Shown here: positions 7,588-15,228 of the stretch, piece by piece
Position numbering within the stretch: position 1 is the stretch's first letter
Layout: every line of letters begins with the position of its first letter
DNA from: Bradyrhizobium sp. 4
GTDB lineage: Bacteria > Pseudomonadota > Alphaproteobacteria > Rhizobiales > Xanthobacteraceae
Assembly (NCBI RefSeq): GCF_023100905.1
Contig: NZ_CP064686.1
Span: 5,208,001 to 5,272,000, forward strand
Direction of reading: 5' to 3'
DNA length: 64,000 nucleotides
The notes under the pieces: generated by a model
The model's input: the letters and a program-made list of their open reading frames with translations, nothing else
The model's database searches: none
What the model was told of the DNA's origin: nothing
Made by a program: the position numbers and the translations under genes

Positions 7588-9084
7588 CTACTGTGCCGCG
7601 AGCGGCGGCGCCTCGACTTCGATCACTCCCCCGCTCCGGCGTCCGCCGAATTCCAGCACGGCCGCGACAAGCGCGTCGATGTCGGACTCGTCGGTACGGT
7701 GATTGACGATCGCGGCGCGGATCGCAAACCTGCCGTCCAGCGTCGTGCTCGAGGGCGCCGCGATACCGGACTCCTGGATGTCGGCGACGATCTCGCGATT
7801 GACCTCGTCGGCAGCGCGGTAACGGAAGCAGACGATGTTGAGATTGACCGGCGCCAGCAATTCCAGCCGCGGCTCAGCGAGAATGCGCGTCTCCAGATAT
7901 TTCGCCAGCGCACAGCTTCGCGCGATCACCGCACCAAGCCGATCGGTGCCAAACGTCTTCAGCGTGAACCACGTCTTCAGCGCACGGAAGCCGCGCGACA
8001 GATCGGGACCGAGATCGCAGGGCCAGATCGCGCCGGCCGCAAGTCCCCTCGCCTCGCGGCGCAGATAGGCCGCGGGCTGCGCAAAGGCCTGCCGATGCTG
8101 CTCGCCGTCGCGCACCAGCAGGAAGCCGGCGTCATAAGGCACCTGTCCCCATTTGTGGAAGTCGAGCGCAATGGAATCCGCAAGCTCGATGCCACCGAGC
8201 AGCGGCGCAAGCTCGGGCGACAGGATCGCGAGCGCACCGAAGGCGCCGTCGACGTGAAACCAGATCCCCTCCTCGCGGCACAGCTCCGCGATCGCCTTGA
8301 GATCGTCGACCGCGCCGATGTCGACCGTACCGGCGGATGCGACGACGAGGAACGGCTTGAAGCCAACCTCGCGATCGATCGCAATCTGCGCACGGAGCGC
8401 GGCAACGTCGATGCGATGATCGGCATCGACGCCGATCTTGCGCAGCGCATCGGTGCCAAGCCCGGCGATGTCCATCGCCCTCGAGACGCAGCCATGCGCG
8501 GCCTGCGATGTATAGGCGGTGAGAAGCGCACCGTCATTGCCGATGCCGTACTGCCGCGCCAGCGTGCCGAGCGCGCTCGTACGTGCCACCAGCACCGCCA
8601 TCAGATTGGCCATCGACGTGCCCGTGACGAAGATGCCGCTCGCGCTTTCCGGGAAGGCGAACAGGCTGCGCATCCAGTGGACGATCTGGCGCTCGACCTC
8701 GATCGGCATGTGGTCGCGGCCGCCGAGATTGGCGTTGAGACCCGCCGCGAGCATTTCCGCGACCATGCCGACCGCTGTGCCGCCGCCATGCACCCAGCCC
8801 ATGAAACCGGGATGAACGTTCCCGGTCGCATAGGGCGCGACATGTTCGGAGAAGTCGCGATAGACGTCGGCGAGATCGCTCGCCTCGCGCGGCACGTCGG
8901 CCTTGAATGCCGCGCGGACGCCGTCGGGGATTGGCTGCCACACCGGGCGCGCGCGAACGTTGGCGATGCCGTCGATCGTTTCGTCAAGCATGCGATGGGC
9001 GAGCGCGCGAAACTCGCTCCAGTCCTGCGGATCGAGCGAGGTGTGCGTGACGGAGCTTTGCGTGTTGCGGATGATCTCGTTCAT
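7588..9084 (-). CDS. PLP-dependent decarboxylase (group II, aromatic-L-amino-acid type)
   Basis: The 498-residue protein belongs to the fold-type I group II decarboxylases (DOPA, tryptophan or glutamate decarboxylase-like). Visible features are HPGFMGWVHGGG near residue 91, TGTSMANLMA near 154 for the cofactor phosphate, AH at 196-197 for ring stacking, HVDGAFG with Asp 279, and DFHKWGQVPYD with the Schiff-base Lys 311. The start ATG at 9082-9084 overlaps the stop of the upstream ATP-grasp gene by four bases (ATGA), indicating translational coupling; the longer reading frame to 9261 would overlap that gene heavily and is rejected. The substrate is unknown. As last gene of the cassette it could decarboxylate an amino acid to an amine used by the partner enzymes (inference). 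Confidence 0.85.
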   Translation of the reverse strand: MNEIIRNTQSSVTHTSLDPQDWSEFRALAHRMLDETIDGIANVRARPVWQPIPDGVRAAFKADVPREASDLADVYRDFSEHVAPYATGNVHPGFMGWVHGGGTAVGMVAEMLAAGLNANLGGRDHMPIEVERQIVHWMRSLFAFPESASGIFVTGTSMANLMAVLVARTSALGTLARQYGIGNDGALLTAYTSQAAHGCVSRAMDIAGLGTDALRKIGVDADHRIDVAALRAQIAIDREVGFKPFLVVASAGTVDIGAVDDLKAIAELCREEGIWFHVDGAFGALAILSPELAPLLGGIELADSIALDFHKWGQVPYDAGFLLVRDGEQHRQAFAQPAAYLRREARGLAAGAIWPCDLGPDLSRGFRALKTWFTLKTFGTDRLGAVIARSCALAKYLETRILAEPRLELLAPVNLNIVCFRYRAADEVNREIVADIQESGIAAPSSTTLDGRFAIRAAIVNHRTDESDIDALVAAVLEFGGRRSGGVIEVEAPPLAAQ

Positions 9085-10334
9085 GCTGCACTCTCCTCGC
9101 CCGCTCGCGCATGCCGCGACAACATCGCCGTGAATGCCGCAAAGATCTTGCGCATCTGCGGCGGTTTGTACGGAAACACGGCCGGCGGATCCATGTTGTG
9201 CACGACGGCGGTGTTGTCGGCTTCGAAGACCAGGAGTTCGCCGTTCTGGTTCTCGGCGCAATCGACGATGAAGTAGTCGAGGCCGACGCGCCTGCTCATC
9301 TCGTCGAGCGCGATTTTGTGGCGCGCCGCGAACGCATGATCGAAGTCGAGCATGAAGACGGCTTCCTCGGCCCGCTTCTCCTCGCTGAACGCCATGAAGG
9401 CGTTGAGATACCAGATGTCCCAGCGATCGGCGATCGCCATGTGGCAGGCATAGGGTTTGCCGTCGACCATGGCGAGACGATATTTGCGATAGAGCCCGTC
9501 CGGACTCGCATAGTCGACGAAGCGAGCGACGAAAAAATCCTGCTCTTGCCGATCGGCGAGATAGGTCGCGAGCGCCGCCGCGTCATCGAGCTTGGCAAGC
9601 CCGACGCCGGCATGCGAGCCGCGCGGCCGCGCGATCATCGGAAAGTGCGGTTCGCCCGCAATGTCCTCGCAGGCGATATTCCCCGTGGAGAGATCCGACA
9701 ATTGCGCGCGCGTCGCGTGGATGGTCGCGGGAATGTCCAGGCCGGGCACGCCCGCCAGCAGACGATAGAGCTTGTCGCGATCGAGATTGCCGATGAGATC
9801 CGGACGATTGAGCAGCGGCCTCGGCCAACGCGGCGCGGCCTTCTCGATCAACGCGAGCGCCTCCCGGCACTCCTCGGAATCGGATGCGATCACGATAGCG
9901 ACGTCGTGCTCGGGCAAAGTCTCCGGCAGGCCGATGCCCTTGACCACGTAAAGCGTCAACAGCTCGATGTCGGAGTCTTCAAGCAGGAAGTCGATCGGCG
10001 TGTTGCCACCCATGTCGATATCGGCGGCGAGCGCGAGCACGCGCAGGCGGGGTTTTGGAGCAGCGCAAGGCGTACGAAACAATTGGTGGAAGGAGAGCAC
10101 CTCGGTCTGGATCACCAGCCCGGCCTCCTTCTCGCCGAGAAGCTGGGCAATCAGCGAGAGGTCGAGGCCTTCGCCCGCCTCGGCCGTCCCCTCCTCGATC
10201 CGCGACAGCAGCCGGTCGCGCAACGGATGCAGGTCGCCCCCCTCGAAGGCGCGGCGCGTCAGTTGCGCAAAGCCGATGCGGTCGGCATGGTTCGGCGCGG
10301 TCACGCCGCTCGGCGCGGAAACTGGATGTTGCAT
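9081..10334 (-). CDS. ATP-grasp family protein, putative ligase
   Basis: The 417-residue protein appears to contain a C-terminal ATP-grasp fold. LLNRPDLIGNLDRDKLYRLL near residue 175 looks like the pre-ATP subdomain, MIARPRGSHAGVGLAKL at 233-249 like the flexible glycine loop, and VFEADNTAVVHNMDP at 369-383 like the metal-binding Glu/Asn end. The first about 90 residues are helical and unassigned. ATP-grasp enzymes join a carboxylate to an amine or thiol through an acyl phosphate. The gene lies 1 nt after the upstream PLP gene and overlaps the decarboxylase by 4 nt. With two PLP enzymes and a glycosyltransferase beside it, an amide bond between an amino acid-derived amine and a sugar or protein acceptor is plausible but unproven. 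Confidence 0.7.
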   Translation of the reverse strand: MQHPVSAPSGVTAPNHADRIGFAQLTRRAFEGGDLHPLRDRLLSRIEEGTAEAGEGLDLSLIAQLLGEKEAGLVIQTEVLSFHQLFRTPCAAPKPRLRVLALAADIDMGGNTPIDFLLEDSDIELLTLYVVKGIGLPETLPEHDVAIVIASDSEECREALALIEKAAPRWPRPLLNRPDLIGNLDRDKLYRLLAGVPGLDIPATIHATRAQLSDLSTGNIACEDIAGEPHFPMIARPRGSHAGVGLAKLDDAAALATYLADRQEQDFFVARFVDYASPDGLYRKYRLAMVDGKPYACHMAIADRWDIWYLNAFMAFSEEKRAEEAVFMLDFDHAFAARHKIALDEMSRRVGLDYFIVDCAENQNGELLVFEADNTAVVHNMDPPAVFPYKPPQMRKIFAAFTAMLSRHARAGEESAA

Positions 10335-10335
10335 C

Positions 10336-11964
10336 TCACACCTCGAACGCGGGCTTTATCGGCACGGCCGCGACCGCGCCACGATCAAGCAGCAGCTCGA
10401 TCTTCACCAGCACATGTGCGATGCGATCGAGAACCTGCTGCACATTGCGTTGCGTCTGCATTGCATCCGGCGACCACGCCTCGGTCACCAATCGTGCGCC
10501 GACGCAGAGGCGCAACACGGCCTGCGGCGCGCTGTCCTGCCGCTCCAGTCGGACCGGCTGGCCGACGAGACAGCGCTGGGCGGCCACTTGCCGGTCCGCC
10601 GCGCTGCCGCTGATCTCCTCGGCCATGTCGCACGCCAGCGCCCGATGCACGGCGCTGGTCTCGGCGATCGAGACCGGCTTGCCGCCGCGCAGCAGCGTGA
10701 ACGGAAAGATCGTGGCTTGTGCGAATTCCTCGTCGTCCGCGCCTGACTTCTCGATCGCGGTGGGAACGGCGCGAAGCGACGGCGACAACGCGATCATGCT
10801 GTCGATGCCGGCTGCAAGCTCGGCCAGCATCCTGGCGCGGAAAGCCCCGGGCACGGCGTAGTAGCTGCCGATCTCGGCCAGCGCCGCCTCCCAGCGCAGC
10901 CATTGACCGAAATTCGGCCGGCGCTCGAAGCGCGAGCGTAGCGTCGTCCACGCCACCGGCCAGTCGCAGCGGCCGGCATAATCGAAGATGCCAGGCGCGA
11001 TCGCGCCCATCCGGTCGATCGACCGCGACAGGCCTTTCGGCAGCAGCAGCGCACCGCTGAAGGCGGGTCCGCCGAAGAATTTCGAACCGGTGATCAGCAC
11101 CATGTAACCGCGGTCGAGATAGCCGCGCAGCCGCCGGCGGCCGAGCCGCGCCTGACAAGCATCGACGACGAATTGAACCTTGCGCGGCCAGCGCCGCGCG
11201 ATCTCATCGAGACAGGCCTCGCTTGGAGCGCGCCAACCGAGTTTTGACGAATCCATGATCTGCAACAAAACGCGGCGGCCTTGCGCGAGGCTGGTCTCGA
11301 CCGCGCGCAGCACGGCGGCATCGGCATCGGTGCGCATCGCAATGCCGGCCGCCATGTCGATCAGCGGCACAGCAATGCTGTCGCCGGCGAGCCCCGTCAC
11401 CGCGCCGTCCTTGCGCACGGCCATGCCGCCTGCGGTCATCGTGCTGAAATGGTGGCCGCGTGCAGTATGCGGCGTTCCGCTTCCGGTCTGGTCGGCGCCG
11501 ACCACGATCGTCACCGGCGCCGCGCCGAGCACTGCGCGCGCCGCGAACAGGGCGAGAAGCTGGGAGTCCGTGCCGGACGGCGAGAACACGACGTCGATGC
11601 GCGACGAGAGCGCAAGGTGGCCGCGCAGCTCCTCGCGCATATCTTCGCAGCGGGCGTCAAAGGCGATTTCGACCTCGTCGAACAGGCACTTGTGCATCAG
11701 CTCTTCGCGCGCCAACGCGGCACGGTCATAGGCCATCTGCGAGATCGTCGACGCGGTTGCGGAGGCGAAATTCCAGAGCTCCGGCTCCGGCGAAGCCGCG
11801 CAGCCATAGGCGTTGACACGGTCGTTCGGATCGAGCGCCAGCCGCGGGTCTCCGCCGGAGGCGAGCAGCGTATCCAGCGGTGTGAAGAGATCGCGCAGGC
11901 GATAGCGCGAGCCGCCGTCGGACGCGCGCTCGCTGGCTGACAGACGGGATGCGCCGGCGCTCAT
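10336..11964 (-). CDS. PLP-dependent transferase, fold type I, function unknown
   Basis: This is a 542-residue protein when started at the ATG 11962-11964, 11 nt after the preceding stop; a second in-frame ATG at 11983-11985 would overlap that gene. The fold-type I pattern is visible: FSPSGTDSQLLALFAARA at 127-144 (cofactor phosphate cup), VVDACQARLGRR at 266-277 with Asp 268, and ITGSKFFGGPAFSGALLLP with presumed Schiff-base Lys 295. It looks like a distant class V aminotransferase or Cys-desulfurase relative, but lacks a motif that fixes the reaction. It sits one base before the ATP-grasp gene, inside the same operon. Aminotransferase, lyase and desulfurase roles all remain open. Confidence 0.7.
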   Translation of the reverse strand: MSAGASRLSASERASDGGSRYRLRDLFTPLDTLLASGGDPRLALDPNDRVNAYGCAASPEPELWNFASATASTISQMAYDRAALAREELMHKCLFDEVEIAFDARCEDMREELRGHLALSSRIDVVFSPSGTDSQLLALFAARAVLGAAPVTIVVGADQTGSGTPHTARGHHFSTMTAGGMAVRKDGAVTGLAGDSIAVPLIDMAAGIAMRTDADAAVLRAVETSLAQGRRVLLQIMDSSKLGWRAPSEACLDEIARRWPRKVQFVVDACQARLGRRRLRGYLDRGYMVLITGSKFFGGPAFSGALLLPKGLSRSIDRMGAIAPGIFDYAGRCDWPVAWTTLRSRFERRPNFGQWLRWEAALAEIGSYYAVPGAFRARMLAELAAGIDSMIALSPSLRAVPTAIEKSGADDEEFAQATIFPFTLLRGGKPVSIAETSAVHRALACDMAEEISGSAADRQVAAQRCLVGQPVRLERQDSAPQAVLRLCVGARLVTEAWSPDAMQTQRNVQQVLDRIAHVLVKIELLLDRGAVAAVPIKPAFEV

Positions 11965-11974
11965 CCCGAAAGGC

Positions 11975-12757
11975 TCACGCCGCATCGGCCGCCGCCGCGG
12001 GCGCCGCTGCGAATTGCGAGGTGATGTCGCCGTGGAACACCGACGGTCCGACGTGATCGAGCGAGCTCTGGATGTCGGCCCAGATCTCGCCGCCGATGTC
12101 GGTCCAGCGCTTGCAGAAGGCGAAGTCCTCGGACAGATAGGTGCCGGTCGCCGCATCGATCATGCATTCGAACAAGGCAAACCGGTTCTGGCTCGCCGCC
12201 AGCGTATCGTGCGAATGCTCGCGGAAGAATTGCAAAGCCGCGTAGTCCGGATGGCGGCACATCGCCTCGAGCACGGAGCGCCGGATCATCAGGAAGCCGG
12301 TGCCGGCGTAGCGCACACGGGTGAATCCGTTCACTACCACGATGCGGTCGGGGTCCCCGATCTCGAGCACGTAGTCGAGCGATGCGGCCGGCACGTCGGC
12401 GCGGCCGGACTGGATCGCCCGCGCGGCCTTGTCCCAGTTGATCCGCTTGATCGGATAGCAGCCGGCGACGACGTCCGCGCCGCACTCGATCAGCCGGAAC
12501 ACCTGCTCCGGCTTGAAGCCGATGTCGGCATCGATGAACAGGAAATGCGTCGCTTCGGGATCGTCCAGGAACATCGCGGCCAAATTGGCCCGCGCGCGCG
12601 TGATCAGCGCATCGCCGTCGCGCAGCAGCACCTTGAGCTCGAGATTGGCCATACCGTGCACCGCGCGCTGGAGCGCGAAGATCGAGCTCGCATAGATGCT
12701 CGTCACCTGCCCGCCGAAACATGGCGTGGCCACCACCAGTTTCATCTTCTCCGACAT
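11975..12757 (-). CDS. Glycosyltransferase-like protein (GT-A fold)
   Basis: The 260-residue protein starts KLVVATPCFGG, has RARANLAAMFLDDPEATHFLFIDADIGF with a DxD-type motif at 76-78 that would bind metal and a nucleotide sugar, then GCYPIKRINW and GTGFLMIRRSVLEAM, and ends in YLSEDFAFCKRW. This order is that of GT-A fold enzymes acting as small soluble transferases. The ATG at 12755-12757 has GGAG at about 6 nt. It is the first gene of the four-gene cassette and follows flgL by 71 nt on the same strand. The flagellar setting suggests filament or hook modification (inference); a cell-surface polysaccharide role is the alternative. Confidence 0.75.
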   Translation of the reverse strand: MSEKMKLVVATPCFGGQVTSIYASSIFALQRAVHGMANLELKVLLRDGDALITRARANLAAMFLDDPEATHFLFIDADIGFKPEQVFRLIECGADVVAGCYPIKRINWDKAARAIQSGRADVPAASLDYVLEIGDPDRIVVVNGFTRVRYAGTGFLMIRRSVLEAMCRHPDYAALQFFREHSHDTLAASQNRFALFECMIDAATGTYLSEDFAFCKRWTDIGGEIWADIQSSLDHVGPSVFHGDITSQFAAAPAAAADAA

Positions 12758-12806
12758 CGTCAGCTCCGCCCCGCTGCAATCCTCACCAAGAGGTAAAGAG
12801 GCATGG

Positions 12807-12821
12807 TTAACGGCGCCTTAA
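12807..12821. promoter_or_regulatory. Perfect CtrA-type box TTAA-N7-TTAA
   Basis: TTAACGGCGCCTTAA lies in the 71-base gap between flgL and the glycosyltransferase gene, 50 nt before the latter's ATG. CtrA is the alphaproteobacterial cell-cycle regulator that controls many flagellar genes, and this spacing is its consensus. It implies that the four-gene cassette can be transcribed independently of flgEKL yet together with motility genes. Confidence 0.6.
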
Positions 12822-12828
12822 CGCCCGC

Positions 12829-15207
12829 CTACAGGAACTTGACGAGCGAGAGCTGCGCGAGGTTCGAGGTCACCTGGTAGGACGCCTGGAGTGCATTCTG
12901 GAGCGACAGGATCTCGCTCGCAACTTGGTCCGGCGGCGCCGATTCCGCCTGGTCGATGATAGTCTGGAGCTGCGCCTTGGCCTGGGTCTGGCGCGTACCC
13001 GCGTCCTTCATGGTGTTCTGGGCCATCGCGATGTCGGTCTGGATGTCCTCGATGCGCTGCTGGCCGGGCTGCTTGGTCAGGGCCTGCGTCACCCGCAGGC
13101 TCAGTGCGGCGACCTGCCCGCCCGAATACTGCCCGGTCGGCGAGGTCGAGAACGTCCCGAACACGGCGACTGCCTGCAGCTCCTTGCGGATCGCGTCCTC
13201 GTTCGCCTGCGCGCCATACTGCACCGTGACGGAATCGTCGACCCGGGCCATCGCGGTGGAGCGCGGCGAGCCGGGGCCGTCATTGCCCAGGTACCATTGC
13301 ACGGTGGTGGCCGAGCCGTTCACCAGCGTCGTCGCCGAGCCGAGGGGCGACGAGCCGACGCGCAGCGGAGCCTTTGCCGCCGTGACCGGGGAGGTCGTGA
13401 AGCCGAGCGCCGCGAACGCCGTGCTGTTCGAGCTCGTGATGTTGAGGCTCCCGGGATCGTCCGTGTTGATCGTGATCACGCCGCCATGGATGGTCGACGG
13501 CTTCGTGGTGCCGGTGATCTGATCGATCTTGCCAAGCAGAGTTGTGATGTTGTCGGTGATGTTGATCTGGTTTGGGCCGCTGGCGCCCGAGGCGACAAAA
13601 GTCAGCGTCTGACCGTTCACCGTGATCGTATCGGGATTAACGGCAGGCGGACCCGCCGACCCCGCCTGGAACGCCGCCGAGAGGACTTCCGGGCCGCCCG
13701 TGGTCGCAGTGCCGCTCAGCACAGTTGAACCGGTGATCTGAGGCGTCGACGCCACGCTGCCGCGCGTCACGCTGCTGAGACCGAGCGCCGTGGCCGCCGC
13801 GCCGCCGGTGACCGCCACGTCCGTGCCGGTGCCGGTCGCGATCTGGATATTGCCGCCGGCGCTCAGAGTCACGTTGGCGGCGGGGATGCCGGCGGCAGTC
13901 GCGATTGCATTCAAGATATCAGACACCTTCGCGGCGCTGCCCGAAGCCAATCCGATCGTGGTATTGCCGCTAGCCGTCGTGACAGTGGTGACGTTAGGGT
14001 CGAAGGTAATGGTATGGGCGCCGCTCGCGCCGGTGATGGTCAGGGTGGTACCGGTCGGAGCGTTGGCGAGCGCGTTGAGAATGGTCCCGTTGAGATGGGG
14101 TGTCGCCGAAGAATCGAGCGACGTGGTCGTAGACGCAATCGCCAATGCGCTGTCCTGCAACGCGACCGAGCCCGTCCCGGTCGTCGAGGTATAGGAGCGC
14201 AGATTGCCGGTGGCCGCCACATTCGCGGTGGCTGATCCCGCCGTATTGAAGAAATTGTCGCCGGCGGTGACGGCGGAGGCCGCCACCAGCGAGGTGCCGG
14301 CGAGCTTCTTGATCGCGGTGTTCAGCGCGGTGTTGAGGTTCGTCGCCGTGTTGTTCGGGTTGACCGGGACGCTTGCATCGATGGCAAAGCTGCCGACAGG
14401 CGTCGGCGTCGCGGTGGACGCCGTCAGGTCAATCTGCTCGGTCGAGCCATCGGGCAGCGTGAACTGCACGCTGAGCTTGTCGCCATTTTTCGGATTGACG
14501 CCGTTGAGGTCGACCGAGAACGACACCGGCGAGCCGCTCGGGCCGGTGACCGTCGCGCCGGTCAGCGTCGAGGAGACTGCAGCGATCTTCAGGCCGAATG
14601 GCGATACGGCCGCGTCCTCCGAGACCATCACAGAGCTCGGCGTCGGCTGTGGCGTCGCCAGCACCAGCCGGCCCATGCCATTGGCGCCGAGGTCGGCGGC
14701 CTGGCGCTCCGCCATGACGGTCTTGAAGCCCGCCTGCGTCGTGGTGCCGTTGATGATGTCGCCGGCATTCGCGACCGACGGCGTGTTGAAGGCGGTGCCG
14801 GAGAACAGATAGCGGTTGCCGGATTGCGTATTGAGAACGCCGACCATCGAGCCGAATTGCGCAGCTGCGGTGTTTTGCGCAACCGTCTGGCCGTTGACGT
14901 TGAGATCCTGCGCGGTGTTGGCCGAACCCGTCTGCACCGTGTTGCGGATCGTGGTCAGCGACTGCAACGCGGTATTGGCGAGGTTGATGCTGACGTTGAC
15001 GTTGGTCATCGTGTCGGTATAGGCGGCGATGTTGGAGAGTTGCGCGCGCCCGGCGATCGCAAAGCCCTCGTTGGTGCCCATGCCGGAATAGTTCTGCGAC
15101 AGCTTGCCGGTCGAGAGCTGCGTCGACAGGTCGGTGAGCTGCTGGTTGATGTTGCGGATCTGCGAGCCGAGAACCGACGAGGAGTAGTTGATGCTGCTGA
15201 TCGACAT
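12829..15207 (-). CDS. flgL: FlgL, flagellar hook-filament junction protein (large)
   Basis: FlgL forms the ring joining hook to filament together with FlgK. The N-terminus MSISSINYSSSVLGSQIRNINQQL and RLSTGK-like LSTGKLSQNY are typical of FlgL. The C-terminal coil ends SEILSLQNALQASYQVTSNLAQLSLVKFL, where the ALQASYQ motif marks the family. At 792 residues it is more than twice the usual length; the excess is mainly an insert at about residues 334-606 that is homologous to a segment of FlgE in this window. It is third in the minus-strand run flgE-flgK-flgL, 21 nt after flgK. A leading ATG at 15205-15207 fits both domain start and spacing. Confidence 0.95.
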   Translation of the reverse strand: MSISSINYSSSVLGSQIRNINQQLTDLSTQLSTGKLSQNYSGMGTNEGFAIAGRAQLSNIAAYTDTMTNVNVSINLANTALQSLTTIRNTVQTGSANTAQDLNVNGQTVAQNTAAAQFGSMVGVLNTQSGNRYLFSGTAFNTPSVANAGDIINGTTTQAGFKTVMAERQAADLGANGMGRLVLATPQPTPSSVMVSEDAAVSPFGLKIAAVSSTLTGATVTGPSGSPVSFSVDLNGVNPKNGDKLSVQFTLPDGSTEQIDLTASTATPTPVGSFAIDASVPVNPNNTATNLNTALNTAIKKLAGTSLVAASAVTAGDNFFNTAGSATANVAATGNLRSYTSTTGTGSVALQDSALAIASTTTSLDSSATPHLNGTILNALANAPTGTTLTITGASGAHTITFDPNVTTVTTASGNTTIGLASGSAAKVSDILNAIATAAGIPAANVTLSAGGNIQIATGTGTDVAVTGGAAATALGLSSVTRGSVASTPQITGSTVLSGTATTGGPEVLSAAFQAGSAGPPAVNPDTITVNGQTLTFVASGASGPNQINITDNITTLLGKIDQITGTTKPSTIHGGVITINTDDPGSLNITSSNSTAFAALGFTTSPVTAAKAPLRVGSSPLGSATTLVNGSATTVQWYLGNDGPGSPRSTAMARVDDSVTVQYGAQANEDAIRKELQAVAVFGTFSTSPTGQYSGGQVAALSLRVTQALTKQPGQQRIEDIQTDIAMAQNTMKDAGTRQTQAKAQLQTIIDQAESAPPDQVASEILSLQNALQASYQVTSNLAQLSLVKFL
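13390..14208 (-). repeat. FlgL insert homologous to FlgE insert
   Basis: Residues about 334-606 of FlgL match residues about 230-484 of FlgE in the same order. Shared blocks include GNLRS/GNIRS, STTTSLD, GNTTIGLASG/SNTTIGLGAG, TALGLSSVTRG/TALGISSVTRG, TVLSG, ITVNGQTLTF/ITVNGQPLTF, GASGPNQIN, TDNIT-LLGKID, GGVIT and FAALGFT. The nucleotide sequences also share long tracts. Confidence 0.9.
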
Positions 15208-15228
15208 GTTTCAGAGCCCTGTTACTTG

